A stretch of 64,000 bases of DNA from an uncultured Flavobacteriales bacterium (GCA_946482515.1 CAMLRS010000007.1:62001-126000), one strand, 5' to 3'. Positions 8,045-17,726 are shown, counted from the first letter of the stretch. The notes: a model not told the origin generated them from the sequence alone. A program made the numbers and translations.

Positions 8045-9040
8045 ATGGAAGAAAACCCGGCTTCAATGCAAGAACAGCGGATGAACCTGCTGGTAACCAT
8101 CTGGAGAAAACGCAAAATATTATTGATCGTTACGGGGGCTGCGCTGGTTGTTTCCACCATCATTGCCTTTACCATGACACCGATCTACCGTTCCACGGCT
8201 ATCGTCTTCCCGGCGGCCACGAGTACGGTATCCTTCTCCGAACAGCGTAACGCCAAAGCATCGGCGATGGACTTCGGGGAAGAAGAACAGGCCGAACAGC
8301 TCATCCAGATCCTGCAATCTTCCAAGATCCGCGACAAAGTAGTAGAGCGCTTCGACCTGATGACGCATTACGAGATCTCCAAAGACGATCCGAACAAGTT
8401 TTACAAGCTGGTCAAGCAATACAATAATTCCATCCTGTTCGTGCGCACACGTTTCGGTTCCATCCAGATCGACGTGCTGGACCGCGACCCGGTGTTAGCG
8501 CGCGACATCGCCAACAAGATCGTCGACCTCATCGACACGGTGAAAAACGAAATGGTACTGGCGCGTACGATCCCGGCATTCGAGATCAACAAGCGTAAAA
8601 AAGAGCAGATGGAAGCCGATCAGCAAAACCTGCTGGCCCAGCTCGATTCACTGGCGGCCAAAGGCGTTGTTCCCCTCGAAGGACGTGCGCAGCTCTTTTC
8701 CGCCTACATGGAAGCCAAAAGCGCGGATGATCGCCTGGCTTACAAATCCCGTATCGACACCAACCTGAAATACGGTGCGCTGTTCGATGGACTGGAATTC
8801 ATCCGCAACGAAAAGATCATGAAGCTTTCGGATTTTACCGTTTCCTATGAGCAGGCCGAATCCGATGCAAATACCAGCTTTACCCACAAATTCGTCGTGG
8901 AAGAAGCCGTTGTGGCCGATAAGAAAGACCGTCCGAAACGACTCATCATTATGCTCCTGTCTACGTTCGGCACCTTTGTATTTATGGTGTTCGCGTTGCT
9001 TGCCTGGGATAAGATCAACGAACTGCGAAAGCTGTCGTAA
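8045..9040 (+). CDS. Wzz/chain-length determinant family protein
   Basis: 331 residues with two transmembrane helices, one near residues 25-47 (ILLIVTGAALVVSTIIAF followed by the typical TPIYRSTA) and one near 305-323, flanking a long periplasmic helical region. This is the architecture of Wzz/polysaccharide co-polymerase proteins that set O-antigen or exopolysaccharide chain length. No kinase domain is fused. It abuts the O-antigen ligase/polymerase gene with no gap (TAA then GTG), so the pair are translated together and should act on the same polysaccharide. Confidence 0.9.
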   Translation: MEENPASMQEQRMNLLVTIWRKRKILLIVTGAALVVSTIIAFTMTPIYRSTAIVFPAATSTVSFSEQRNAKASAMDFGEEEQAEQLIQILQSSKIRDKVVERFDLMTHYEISKDDPNKFYKLVKQYNNSILFVRTRFGSIQIDVLDRDPVLARDIANKIVDLIDTVKNEMVLARTIPAFEINKRKKEQMEADQQNLLAQLDSLAAKGVVPLEGRAQLFSAYMEAKSADDRLAYKSRIDTNLKYGALFDGLEFIRNEKIMKLSDFTVSYEQAESDANTSFTHKFVVEEAVVADKKDRPKRLIIMLLSTFGTFVFMVFALLAWDKINELRKLS

Positions 9041-10477
9041 GTGCTGTTCCTGCGGCAATATAGCTGGTTGCTCGTTTTCGGGGCGCTGTTCATCGGTTTC
9101 CTGTCCTACAGCATCCTGAACGATTCGTGGATCGGTTACCTTATACCGTATGCGCTGGTCGTTTTATATGTCGCGATCTTTTACACCGAATACACCTTTT
9201 TCTTCATCATAGCCGCCACGCCGTTATCGATCAACATCGAAGAATACGTCGACGGCTTCGGGCTGTTCCTGCCTACCGAGCCGCTGTTGTTCGGCACCAT
9301 GGTGTTATTGCTGCTGCAATCGCTGTATTCACCCGTTTTCCCGAATTACCTGCAGAGAAGTCCCATTATCTGGCTGGTTACGTTGTACCTCCTTTGGATC
9401 TTTGTCACCTCCATTACCAGTGAATACCCGGTAGCGTCGTTCAAATACTTGCTGGCGCGGCTTTGGTTCATCATTCCGCTGTTGTTTTACGGCAGTAATG
9501 TGTTCTACGATCCGAAAAAGATCCGCTGGTTTTTGTGGCTCTTCCTTTCCGGAATGATCGTCGTGATCCTGTACACGCTTTCGGTACATATGACCTACCG
9601 TTTCGGCGAAAAAGAAGGACACTGGGTCATGTGGCCGTTCTTCAAGGATCACACCATTTACGGGGCGTTGGTAGCGTTGATCGTGCCGCTCATTTTTGCC
9701 CTTTATTTCTCGAAAAAACATACGCCGCTGGTGCAATTCATCCTGATCGGCTTCATGGTTATTACGCTGCTTGGGCTCTATTTTTCCTACACACGTGCCG
9801 CCTGGCTGAGCGTTATTCTTGCATTGGGCGTATGGGCGCTGGTGCGGTTCCGGGTCAGCTTTGGTGTTTTTGCCACCGGCTTATTGCTCGTGGTGGGTTT
9901 CGTCTGGTATTCCTGGCAAGGCATTCAGCAGGACCTGGAGCGAAACAAATTCGAGCACACCACGGAAGAATTCGGCGAGCGTTTGCAAAGTGCCACCAAC
10001 GTAACCACCGATGCTTCCAACCTGGAGCGGATCAATCGCTGGGCGTGTGCCATTTCCATGTTCGAAGAACGTCCGCTGACTGGTTTCGGGCCGGGAACGT
10101 ATGCATTTGAATATGCCCGTTTCCAGCGACCGGAAAACCTCACGATCATTTCCACCAACTTCGGTGATGCCGGGAATGCGCACAGCGAATATCTCGGTCC
10201 GCTGGCCGAAATGGGCTTGCCGGGCATGCTGCTCGTGATCGGTATCGTAATCGCCATTTTCTACCAGGGAATAAACCTGTATCACCGCTGGCCGGTAGCC
10301 GATAAAGAAATGCGAACACTCATCATGGGCATGATCCTGGCGCTTTCAACCTACTTCATTCACGGCTTACTGAACAACTACCTCGATACCGACAAAGCCG
10401 CCGTTCCGATCTGGAGCATGTGCGCGATTTTTATAGCATTGGATGCGCGATTACGGGCCGGGAAGGTGACAGCCTGA
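9041..10477 (+). CDS. O-antigen ligase/polymerase family protein (Wzy_C)
   Basis: 478 residues with about eleven hydrophobic helices and the large periplasmic loop typical of Wzy_C proteins, containing RxxxW (RINRWACAI), TGFGPGTYAFEYARF and the AHSEYLGPLAEMGLPG motif. Such proteins ligate polysaccharide to lipid A core or polymerise repeat units in the inner membrane. The start is a GTG that directly follows the stop codon of wzz. Which of the two reactions is catalysed cannot be read from sequence. The partial Wzx-like flippase at the right window edge could belong to the same pathway, but is 53 kb away. Confidence 0.88.
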   Translation: MLFLRQYSWLLVFGALFIGFLSYSILNDSWIGYLIPYALVVLYVAIFYTEYTFFFIIAATPLSINIEEYVDGFGLFLPTEPLLFGTMVLLLLQSLYSPVFPNYLQRSPIIWLVTLYLLWIFVTSITSEYPVASFKYLLARLWFIIPLLFYGSNVFYDPKKIRWFLWLFLSGMIVVILYTLSVHMTYRFGEKEGHWVMWPFFKDHTIYGALVALIVPLIFALYFSKKHTPLVQFILIGFMVITLLGLYFSYTRAAWLSVILALGVWALVRFRVSFGVFATGLLLVVGFVWYSWQGIQQDLERNKFEHTTEEFGERLQSATNVTTDASNLERINRWACAISMFEERPLTGFGPGTYAFEYARFQRPENLTIISTNFGDAGNAHSEYLGPLAEMGLPGMLLVIGIVIAIFYQGINLYHRWPVADKEMRTLIMGMILALSTYFIHGLLNNYLDTDKAAVPIWSMCAIFIALDARLRAGKVTA

Positions 10478-10491
10478 AGTGCTTTAATCCG

Positions 10492-10500
10492 TAACTTTGC
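10492..10500 (+). promoter_or_regulatory. -7 box upstream of riboflavin synthase
   Basis: TAACTTTGC matches the Bacteroidota -7 consensus TAnnTTTG. Predicted leader of about 35 nt contains the CTGCCGATAAAGGCAG palindrome (10507-10522). Confidence 0.6.
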
Positions 10501-10501
10501 A

Positions 10502-10523
10502 CCTGTCTGCCGATAAAGGCAGG
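10502..10523. repeat. Short palindrome in the ribE leader
   Basis: CTGCC GATAAA GGCAG hairpin flanked by CCTGT and G, related to the CCTGC-rich palindromes at 24830 and 32263. It falls between the -7 box and the start codon. Confidence 0.6.
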
Positions 10524-10538
10524 CCCAAACGTTCAGAA

Positions 10539-11126
10539 ATGTTTACAGGAATTATCGAAACGCTGGGAGAGGTGACCGCAATCGAACGCGATCAGACCAA
10601 CATCCATTTCACCGTACGATCGGTTATTACAAACGAGCTGAAAATCGACCAGAGTGTGGCCCACAACGGCTGCTGCCTGACGGTTGTGGCAATTGAAGCC
10701 GATCAGTATGTCGTAACAGCCATCCAGGAAACACTCGATAAGACCAATCTCGGAGCGTGGAACATAGGAACGAAAGTGAACCTGGAACGCTGCATGCAGC
10801 TTGGCGCACGTCTCGATGGACACATCGTTCAGGGTCACGTAGATACAACCGCCGAATGCGTTTCTGTTGAAGACCAGGAAGGCAGCTGGAAATACACCTT
10901 CCGCTACACGACCAGCCAGCCAACAGTGGAAAAAGGTTCCATCACCGTAAATGGCGTAAGCCTCACGGTTGTTGATTCGGCAGAAGGACTGTTTTCCGTT
11001 TGCATCATTCCGTATACCCACGAACACACGAATTTCCATACCCTGGAACCGGGCTCGATCGTGAACCTCGAATTCGATATTATTGGGAAATATGTGGCCC
11101 GTTTGATGCAGCAGCGAAAAGATTAA
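10539..11126 (+). CDS. ribE: Riboflavin synthase, alpha subunit
   Basis: 195 residues starting MFTGIIETLG, the diagnostic N terminus of riboflavin synthase. Two lumazine-binding repeats follow, with GARLDGHIVQGHVD in the first half and SITVNGVSLTVVD in the second. It dismutates two 6,7-dimethyl-8-ribityllumazine molecules to riboflavin in the cytosol. The in-frame extension to 10497 reads through a palindrome and is rejected in favour of the canonical ATG. No other rib genes are nearby, and the 38-nt leader is far too short for an FMN riboswitch. Confidence 0.97.
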   Translation: MFTGIIETLGEVTAIERDQTNIHFTVRSVITNELKIDQSVAHNGCCLTVVAIEADQYVVTAIQETLDKTNLGAWNIGTKVNLERCMQLGARLDGHIVQGHVDTTAECVSVEDQEGSWKYTFRYTTSQPTVEKGSITVNGVSLTVVDSAEGLFSVCIIPYTHEHTNFHTLEPGSIVNLEFDIIGKYVARLMQQRKD

Positions 11127-11286
11127 CATTTTCGTAATACGACTCTTTAAAACGATTTAGCAAAATATTAAATTACTGATAGTCAAATAATTGTAATTTG
11201 GCCAGGATTGTAATGTGGTCAGGTTCACTGCTTTAAAAGTGGCAATCGTGAGGGCTGTTTTCCTACCTTAGCGGAAAAATTTCTTC

Positions 11287-14202
11287 ATGAGGCATCTATT
11301 ACTTTTTTTATCCATCATCTTCATTGGACTGAGCGGACAGGCACAGCTTGTTATCAGCGGTCCGGGGAGCCATACACAGGATTTTAATGTGCTTCCCGCT
11401 ACGGGATCAGCAACCTGGACAAATAACACAACGATTCCAGGATGGTACACCCAACGCACAGGTACCGGCACGACGATCGTCGCGAATGACGGTTCAAGCA
11501 ATGCTGGAAACCTCTACAGCTATGGAGCACCCGCAGTTACTGAAAGAGCGCTGGGAACACTTGGTTCCGGGAATGCCGCGATAGGAAGCTTTGCTTACGG
11601 TGTTGCTTTTGAAAACACTTCCGGAGGTGTGATTTCCAATTTCCAGTTGGGTTATACCCTTGAACAATGGAGAAACAGTGCAGCAGCAGCTCAGAGCATT
11701 ACAGTTTGGTATAAAGTAATGTCCGTATTTTCGGCTGATCTCACTCCGCTCTCCAATACAGGATGGACAGAAGTGACCGCTTTGATGGGCACAAGTCCGG
11801 TTACCGGAGGTGCTGCTTCACCATTGGTGGGAAATGATGCTGCTAACAAAGTTGTTATTGCATCTACAGCTATCGGTGGCCTGACCTTAGCAAATGGCGA
11901 ATATGTTATCTTTCGCTGGTTGGATCCGGACAATACAGGCGCTGACCACGGATTAAGCGTCGATGACGTGTCTATCTCATGGGGAACAACCTGCAATACG
12001 TTCAATACCATCAATGTTTCGGCTTGCGGCGAGTACACCGTTCCGAGCGGTGACGAAACGCATATGACTTCCGGCGTGTATATGGACACCATTCCGAATG
12101 CAGCGCTTTGCGACAGCATCCTGACGATCAATCTCACCATTTATAATGCTACGACAAGCACCATTTCGCCTGTAGCTTGCGGAAATTATACTGTTCCAAG
12201 CGGAGATGAACAATACAACGTTTCCGGAACATACATGGATACGATTCCGAACGCACACGGATGTGACAGCATTATCACCATCAACCTGTCTATCGTTGCA
12301 TCGATCACGTACTATCTTGACGACGACGGCGACGGTTTGGGTGATCCGAACGTTTCACAGGATGCTTGCGCCCAACCGAACTTTTACGTAACCAACGATG
12401 ACGATTGCGACGACAGTGACGACCAGATCGGAGTTGCTACGGTTACGTACTATACAGATAGTGACGAGGATGGCTTTGGTGATCCTTCGACAGGAGTGGT
12501 GCTGTGCGATCAGCCTGTGGGAACGGTCACCAACGGTGATGACTGTGACGATGACGACGATCAGATCGGTGCAGGTGCGACTTATTACCTCGATAACGAT
12601 AGCGACGGTTACGGAACAGCTACTTCTGTAGTGGATTGTTCACTTCCTACAGGCTACGCTGCACAAACCGGCGATTGCAACGACAATAACAACGCGGTTC
12701 ACCCTGGAGCAACGGAAATTCCCGATAACGGAATTGATGACGACTGCACAGGCGGTGATTTGAGTACGGCACTGGGGATCTATGAATTTACGGCGGCGGC
12801 AGCTTGTCCGGTAACAGCTGTGGATGTAACAGCCCAGCCGGCAAATGCTACTTTCAGCTCGTTCAGCACAACCGGAACAGTGTGTTCACCTACCGGAAAC
12901 GTGTTCAACAACAACGACTGGAATACGACGGCAACGATCGACGTGGCGGAATACAACCAGTTTACCATTACACCGGAAGAATGCTATGAGCTGAACCTGA
13001 CAAGCCTATCGTTCCTGCACCGTACAAGCGGAACAGGAGGAACACCTACGGTACACGTTCGCTCCAGCCTCGACAACTTTACAACAGATGTATTCACGGC
13101 AACGATTGTTACTGCCGGTTCGGATGAAAACATTACGAACGCGCTTCCGGCTGCCTTCAGCAATATCACGGATTCGGTGACTTTCCGTTTCTATATTACC
13201 AACATCGGTCAGACAGGATCTACCTACCGTATGGACAACGTGAAGCTGAACGGATCAATTGATGCACTGCCGATGCAAACTTATTACGCCGATGCAGACA
13301 GTGACGGCTTTGGTGACAACACGAACAGTGTTTCTGAATGCACTCACCCGCTCGGTTATGTAATCGATAACACCGATTGCAACGACAACAATGCCGATGA
13401 ATATCCGGGAGCAACCTGGTATGCAGATTTGGATGAGGACGGTTTCGGTGATGCAGATAACACCCTGACGCAATGCACGCAGCCGGCTGGCTACATAACC
13501 GATAGCACGGATTGTGATGACACAGACGATACAGTTCTCGGTGCGCTGACCTACTATGCAGATGTCGACGGTGATGGTTTCGGATCAGATGTTGCTACTC
13601 CGGTAGTTTCCTGTACACCAGTTGCGGACCATGTAACGAACAATGACGATTGCGACGATGAAGATGATTCCATTTATCCGAACGCTCCGGAAATTTGCGA
13701 TGGTCTCGACAACAACTGCAACGGCCAGGAAGACGAAGGCCTGACGGTTCTGACCTGGTACCAGGATTCCGATGGTGATTCCTACGGAAACCCGGATATG
13801 AGCATTTCTGACTGCATACAACCACCTAATTATGTGTCCGACGACACAGATTGCGATGATACTGACGAAGCTATCAACCCGGGGGCAACGGAAATCACCG
13901 GCAACGGCATCGACGAAAACTGCGACGAGCTGGATGGCAATGTTGGCCTCAATGAAGAAACCCTTGGCGTAGCCAGCGTATTCCCGAACCCTGGAACAAC
14001 GGAAGTAACGATTGTATTGTCTGGAAGCTGGAATGGCAATATCGCAGCAACGGTACTTTCAGCAGACGGCAAGGAAGTGATCAGTCACCGTTTCGAAACA
14101 GCTGAAATGACCCTTCCGGTACAACAGCTTGTTCCGGGCGTTTACCTGATCCGCGTAACAGATGGCACGAAAACAGCTATTGTTCGCTGGGTGAAAAACT
14201 AA
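11287..14202 (+). CDS. Large secreted protein with MopE-type repeats and T9SS sorting domain
   Basis: 971 residues. A signal peptide (MRHLLLFLSIIFIGLSGQAQ) is followed by a beta-rich domain to about residue 235, then two 45-residue repeats with C.-.YTVPSGDE....DTIPNA..CDSI, then MopE-type repeats of the pattern YYxDxDGDGFGD...C..P.GY....DCDD: three at about 340-490, a jelly-roll-like domain at about 495-655, and four more to about 885. Such Asp-rich repeats resemble Ca-binding EF-loop/thrombospondin-3 units. The last about 70 residues (VFPNPGTTEVTI...) are a type A T9SS sorting domain, so it is secreted to the surface. Terminator follows. Confidence 0.92.
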   Translation: MRHLLLFLSIIFIGLSGQAQLVISGPGSHTQDFNVLPATGSATWTNNTTIPGWYTQRTGTGTTIVANDGSSNAGNLYSYGAPAVTERALGTLGSGNAAIGSFAYGVAFENTSGGVISNFQLGYTLEQWRNSAAAAQSITVWYKVMSVFSADLTPLSNTGWTEVTALMGTSPVTGGAASPLVGNDAANKVVIASTAIGGLTLANGEYVIFRWLDPDNTGADHGLSVDDVSISWGTTCNTFNTINVSACGEYTVPSGDETHMTSGVYMDTIPNAALCDSILTINLTIYNATTSTISPVACGNYTVPSGDEQYNVSGTYMDTIPNAHGCDSIITINLSIVASITYYLDDDGDGLGDPNVSQDACAQPNFYVTNDDDCDDSDDQIGVATVTYYTDSDEDGFGDPSTGVVLCDQPVGTVTNGDDCDDDDDQIGAGATYYLDNDSDGYGTATSVVDCSLPTGYAAQTGDCNDNNNAVHPGATEIPDNGIDDDCTGGDLSTALGIYEFTAAAACPVTAVDVTAQPANATFSSFSTTGTVCSPTGNVFNNNDWNTTATIDVAEYNQFTITPEECYELNLTSLSFLHRTSGTGGTPTVHVRSSLDNFTTDVFTATIVTAGSDENITNALPAAFSNITDSVTFRFYITNIGQTGSTYRMDNVKLNGSIDALPMQTYYADADSDGFGDNTNSVSECTHPLGYVIDNTDCNDNNADEYPGATWYADLDEDGFGDADNTLTQCTQPAGYITDSTDCDDTDDTVLGALTYYADVDGDGFGSDVATPVVSCTPVADHVTNNDDCDDEDDSIYPNAPEICDGLDNNCNGQEDEGLTVLTWYQDSDGDSYGNPDMSISDCIQPPNYVSDDTDCDDTDEAINPGATEITGNGIDENCDELDGNVGLNEETLGVASVFPNPGTTEVTIVLSGSWNGNIAATVLSADGKEVISHRFETAEMTLPVQQLVPGVYLIRVTDGTKTAIVRWVKN

Positions 14203-14222
14203 TGTCTTTTTAAGAAAATAGG

Positions 14223-14257
14223 AACCCCGGTTTGTAACTACAAGCCGGGGTTTTTTT
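14223..14257 (+). terminator. Rho-independent terminator
   Basis: Stem AACCCCGG (14223-14230) / CCGGGGTT (14245-14252) with a run of seven T. Ends the MopE-repeat gene. Confidence 0.92.
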
Positions 14258-14317
14258 ATTGAACGAATAGGATTTCAACTTCTCCTTAATGATACCTGTG
14301 ACATCCCGAAAAATCTG

Positions 14318-14326
14318 TATTTTTGC
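14318..14326 (+). promoter_or_regulatory. -7 box 4 nt before ATG (leaderless promoter)
   Basis: TATTTTTGC; the TTTG core ends 4 nt before the ATG at 14330, so the transcript should start at or next to the A of the start codon. Confidence 0.6.
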
Positions 14327-14329
14327 AAC

Positions 14330-14566
14330 ATGAAACAGAAATTGTTCCTGCTTGTAGTCGTATTGCTGGTTGTAGATCTTGCCTGGGGGCAGGGTTGCTC
14401 GCAGTGCCGCCTGCTATCGGAACAGGGAAGCGAGCTTGATGAGAATTCTTTCGGAAGCAACATCAACACAGGTATCCTTTACCTGATGGCCGTTCCTTAC
14501 CTGTTGCTCATGTTCCTTTTCCGTAAACGCATTATCGGCTTTTTTAAGGGGCTAAAGAAATCCTGA
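14330..14566 (+). CDS. Small membrane protein with signal peptide
   Basis: 78 residues: signal peptide (MKQKLFLLVVVLLVVDLAWG), a short exported CSQC-containing segment (GCSQCRLLSEQGSELDE), one transmembrane helix (GILYLMAVPYLLLMFLF) and a basic tail. Similar small proteins with C-x2-C and GxLYLMAxPY are common in Bacteroidota, often near respiratory oxidase genes; no function is established and no oxidase genes lie here. Expected to be expressed from the leaderless promoter just upstream. Confidence 0.75.
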   Translation: MKQKLFLLVVVLLVVDLAWGQGCSQCRLLSEQGSELDENSFGSNINTGILYLMAVPYLLLMFLFRKRIIGFFKGLKKS

Positions 14567-14858
14567 TCTTATTCCTCTCAGCGGAAACTCGTACTGCAAG
14601 ATCACCACAATCACATTCGATTTCCTTTTCTCAATTCGGCTTCTTTGAGTCGTCAGGTTTCTAACATTATAGCACTAAAATGTCATCTGATCACCTGTCG
14701 GAGGGCACTAAAAGCCACTTTTTGTTCAAAGAGTCAGTATTCACACACTATTGCCGGATTCGGTAAAAAAGCGGCGCAACTATACTGTAATCGAATGCGT
14801 TAAATTAAACAGACGTGTGAGAAAATTCCGCGTTGGAACTAACTATAAATAAATATAC

Positions 14859-15338
14859 ATGAATCTTAACAAAACAAAAACAGGGCTGATGCTCCTGATG
14901 CTGAGTGTGGGGTACGTGCATGCACAGGAAGCCGTTCCTGCTGCCGGAGGAGATGCCAGCGGAGGGAATGGGTCGATGAGTTATTCGGTAGGACAGGTTG
15001 TGTATACAGCCGGATCCGGTACCAACGGCTCATTGAATCAAGGTGTGCAGCAACCGTACGAGATCAGCACCAGCAGCACCGGCGATGAACTGGACGGCAT
15101 TCGCCTCTCCGTATTCCCCAACCCTGCCAGCGACGTACTTATGCTCCACCTGGAAAACGCCAGTCTTTCGGAATGCAGTTATGCACTGTACAACAACCAG
15201 GGACAATTGATCCGGGAGGAAGCGATCACCAGCCTTCAGGTCAGCATTCCGATGCAGGAGCTGCAATCAGCCACTTACGTGCTGAAAGTAACCTCCGCAA
15301 ATGCCGGTGTAAAATCATTTACGATCGTCAAACATTAA
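14859..15338 (+). CDS. Small secreted protein with T9SS sorting domain
   Basis: 159 residues. Signal peptide (KTGLMLLMLSVGYVHA), then a 50-residue Gly/Ser-rich segment (SMSYSVGQVVYTAGSGTNGSLNQGVQQPYEIS) and a C-terminal type A T9SS domain (RLSVFPNPASDVLMLHLE...TYVLKVTS...KSFTIVKH). The SYSVGQV...G.QQPYEI module is frequent in Bacteroidota exported proteins. It lies 21 bp upstream of the DUF1566-like gene and is probably co-transcribed with it. Role at the cell surface unknown. Confidence 0.85.
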   Translation: MNLNKTKTGLMLLMLSVGYVHAQEAVPAAGGDASGGNGSMSYSVGQVVYTAGSGTNGSLNQGVQQPYEISTSSTGDELDGIRLSVFPNPASDVLMLHLENASLSECSYALYNNQGQLIREEAITSLQVSIPMQELQSATYVLKVTSANAGVKSFTIVKH

Positions 15339-15359
15339 TACCTCTAATAATTAATTGAA

Positions 15360-16442
15360 ATGAATATGAAATCCATTATAAAAGTAGCATTGACCTTTGT
15401 GTTGATCTTGTCGTCAACCGCCCTCTTCGGACAGGCGCCCGAAAAAATGAGTTACCAGGCCGTTATCCGGAACCTCGCAGGCGACCTGCTCAACGGTACG
15501 GCTGTGGGCATGCGGATCAGTATCCGTCAGGGAGCTCCGACCGGTACGGTTGTGTATCAGGAAACACACGCTCCGACCACCAACGCAAACGGTTTGGTAA
15601 GTCTGGAAATCGGAACGGGAACGGTTGTTTCGGGAACCTTCAATACCATCGATTGGGCAGACGGTCCGTACTACATCCAGTCTGAAACCGATCCAACAGG
15701 TGGCACCACGTACACCATTGCGGTAACGAGCCAGCTCATGAGCGTACCTTACGCCTTCCATGCAAGCGTTGCAGATGGCCTGTCGAGCGGTGCAACGATT
15801 ACCGAGCTCGATCCTGTATTTGATGTATCGGTTGCCGCTGGTATCACAGCCGCGGATACGGCCAACTGGAACGATCACACCGACTCAACCGACATCGCCG
15901 CGATGGGGTATGTAGCCGGTCTGAAAACTTATGAAATCGGGGATTTTGCGCAGGGAGGTATCGTTTTCTGGGTAGATGAGACGCGCCAGCACGGGCTCGT
16001 TTGTTCGGCTTCAGACCTTCCCGGCACCACGAGATGGTTTGCCGGTACTTATGGTTCAACGCGTGCCGCCAGCGACGGAGTATTTGGCGGTGAAGGAAAT
16101 ACCCACCTGATTATGAGCGCACAGATGGTGATCGGCGACGACGGAGCCAATTATGCAGCATCTATTTGCAGCGATCTGGTGATTACGCAAAACGGGATTG
16201 ATTATGGCGATTGGTACCTGCCAACGGTGGATGAGCTCTACCTGATTGGTGCCAACTACACCATCGTAGACAACACAGCAGCTGCCAACGGCGGTACGCC
16301 AATAGTAACCAGTCCATACTGGAGCTCGGTAGAATTAAACGCCACCGATGCGCGTTACGTGCTCATCAATCCAGGAGGTGTCTCCGACAATTCGGTGAAC
16401 AAGGCTGCAACCTTCAATGTGCGGCCGGTACGTGCGTTTTAA
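15360..16442 (+). CDS. Secreted protein with DUF1566/Lcl-like C-terminal domain
   Basis: 360 residues. Signal peptide (KVALTFVLILSSTALFG), an N-terminal tail-fibre-like domain (PEKMSYQAVIRN...MRISIRQG...YYIQSETDPTGG..YTIAVTSQLMSVPYAFHA), then from about residue 190 a DUF1566/Lcl-like domain (GGIVFWVDE..HGLVCS...GDWYLPTVDELYLI...YWSSVE...FNVRPVRAF). This N-terminal module recurs in many Flavobacteriales surface proteins paired with a small T9SS protein, as here. No T9SS domain on this protein itself. Function unknown; probably surface attachment. An intrinsic terminator follows. Confidence 0.85.
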   Translation: MNMKSIIKVALTFVLILSSTALFGQAPEKMSYQAVIRNLAGDLLNGTAVGMRISIRQGAPTGTVVYQETHAPTTNANGLVSLEIGTGTVVSGTFNTIDWADGPYYIQSETDPTGGTTYTIAVTSQLMSVPYAFHASVADGLSSGATITELDPVFDVSVAAGITAADTANWNDHTDSTDIAAMGYVAGLKTYEIGDFAQGGIVFWVDETRQHGLVCSASDLPGTTRWFAGTYGSTRAASDGVFGGEGNTHLIMSAQMVIGDDGANYAASICSDLVITQNGIDYGDWYLPTVDELYLIGANYTIVDNTAAANGGTPIVTSPYWSSVELNATDARYVLINPGGVSDNSVNKAATFNVRPVRAF

Positions 16443-16465
16443 GCGCGAATATAAAACAGGAACGG

Positions 16466-16499
16466 AACCATTCTTACCGGGAGGTAGGGATGGTTTTTT
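16466..16499 (+). terminator. Rho-independent terminator
   Basis: 13-bp stem with two G-U pairs, AACCATTCTTACC / GGTAGGGATGGTT, followed by six T. Ends the two-gene T9SS/DUF1566 unit. Confidence 0.85.
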
Positions 16500-16535
16500 G
16501 GATGTTTGAGATGCAGGTAATGAAACGCGATGGTC

Positions 16536-17147
16536 TCATTTATAGAAATTCATCTCGTCGATGTACCGGTGAACAGGCTCCGTGAGCAGGTAGCGCACAT
16601 CTTTCCCTTCTTTGATCGATTGACGTACGAAACTGGCGGAAACCTTCATCACAGGTGCTTCTTCGCACATGATGATGGATGGGTGCCCGTTGAACGTGTG
16701 TTCCATTCGCCCCATTTCGGCTACTTCTTCCTCTTCCTGTGAAGTGAGCACGCGCGGGTAAACGTAGAAACGATAGCTGGCCATCAGGTGTTCGTAATTG
16801 TACCACTTGTGCAGGGTGCGAAGATTATCCTCGCCCATGATCATGCAGAACTCGTGCTGCGGGTATTTTTCCTTCAGGTGGGCGAGTGTGGTGGAAGTAT
16901 AATTCGGCTGCGGCAATCCGAACTCCACATCTGAAGCGCGGAGCTTGGTGTTATCGTGGATGGCTACGCGAACGAGTGCCAGGCGGTGATAATCGGCCAG
17001 CAGCGATGATTTTTTCTTGAGTGGGTTCTGTGGTGTTACAACCAGCCAGACCTGGTCAAGGTCCGTGTACTCGGCCATGTAGTTGGCAATCACCAGGTGG
17101 CCCACATGAATGGGGTTGAAAGTGCCGAAGTAAAGTCCTATGCGCAT
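16536..17147 (-). CDS. nadD: Nicotinate-nucleotide adenylyltransferase
   Basis: 203 residues. The nucleotidyltransferase motif GTFNPIHVGHL lies at residues 8-18, and the second ATP-binding segment appears as VSASFVRQSIKEGKD near 170. It transfers AMP to nicotinate mononucleotide in NAD synthesis, in the cytosol. Third gene of yicC-gmk-nadD, overlapping gmk by 10 bp, an arrangement common in Bacteroidota. Length is normal for NadD. Confidence 0.95.
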   Translation of the reverse strand: MRIGLYFGTFNPIHVGHLVIANYMAEYTDLDQVWLVVTPQNPLKKKSSLLADYHRLALVRVAIHDNTKLRASDVEFGLPQPNYTSTTLAHLKEKYPQHEFCMIMGEDNLRTLHKWYNYEHLMASYRFYVYPRVLTSQEEEEVAEMGRMEHTFNGHPSIIMCEEAPVMKVSASFVRQSIKEGKDVRYLLTEPVHRYIDEMNFYK

Positions 17148-17725
17148 GACAGCGTTAAAAACTGTTCCACCACTTTGCGTGCTTCGGCGCAGGCTTTTTC
17201 CAGGTCGTCGTTGAGGAGGATGTAATCGAAATTTTCAGCCTGAGATAACTCCTGCATCGCCTTGGCCAGTCGCATGTTGATCTTCTCCTGCGATTCGGTG
17301 CTGCGATCGGTGAGGCGTTGCTCCAGTACTTCGAAGGAAGGCGGCTGCACGAAAATCGCGAGAGCCTGTTCACCGATGTATTTTTTGAGGTTCAGTCCGC
17401 CGACCACATCGACGTCGAAAATGACCGTTTTACCGTTGCTCCAGATGCGTTCCAGCTCCGATTTTAGTGTTCCGTAGAAGTTGTTTGGGTAGACTTCTTC
17501 CCATTCTACGAATGCACCATCTTCGATTTTTTGCTTGAAACCTTCAACGCCGAGGAAGTAGTAGTCGCGGCCATCGACTTCTGCTCCGCGCGGATCGCGG
17601 CTACAGGCCGAAATGGAAAATTCCAGCCCCAGGTTTTGCTGGAGCAGGTGATGAACGATCGTTGTTTTTCCGGCCCCGGAAGGAGCGGAGAAGATCACGC
17701 ATTTTCCTGTTTGGGTCGTTTGCAT
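17138..17725 (-). CDS. gmk: Guanylate kinase
   Basis: 195 residues with P-loop APSGAGKTT at residues 14-22 and the GMP-binding segment SRDPRGAEVDGRDYYF. Phosphorylates GMP to GDP with ATP. One base separates its ATG from the yicC stop and it overlaps nadD by 10 bp, so the three form an operon. Typical family length. Confidence 0.97.
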   Translation of the reverse strand: MQTTQTGKCVIFSAPSGAGKTTIVHHLLQQNLGLEFSISACSRDPRGAEVDGRDYYFLGVEGFKQKIEDGAFVEWEEVYPNNFYGTLKSELERIWSNGKTVIFDVDVVGGLNLKKYIGEQALAIFVQPPSFEVLEQRLTDRSTESQEKINMRLAKAMQELSQAENFDYILLNDDLEKACAEARKVVEQFLTLSCA

Positions 17726-17726
17726 T

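Noticed and set aside
10500..10538. FMN riboswitch upstream of riboflavin synthase
   Set aside because: The leader is under 40 nt and consists of a short palindrome; no RFN fold.
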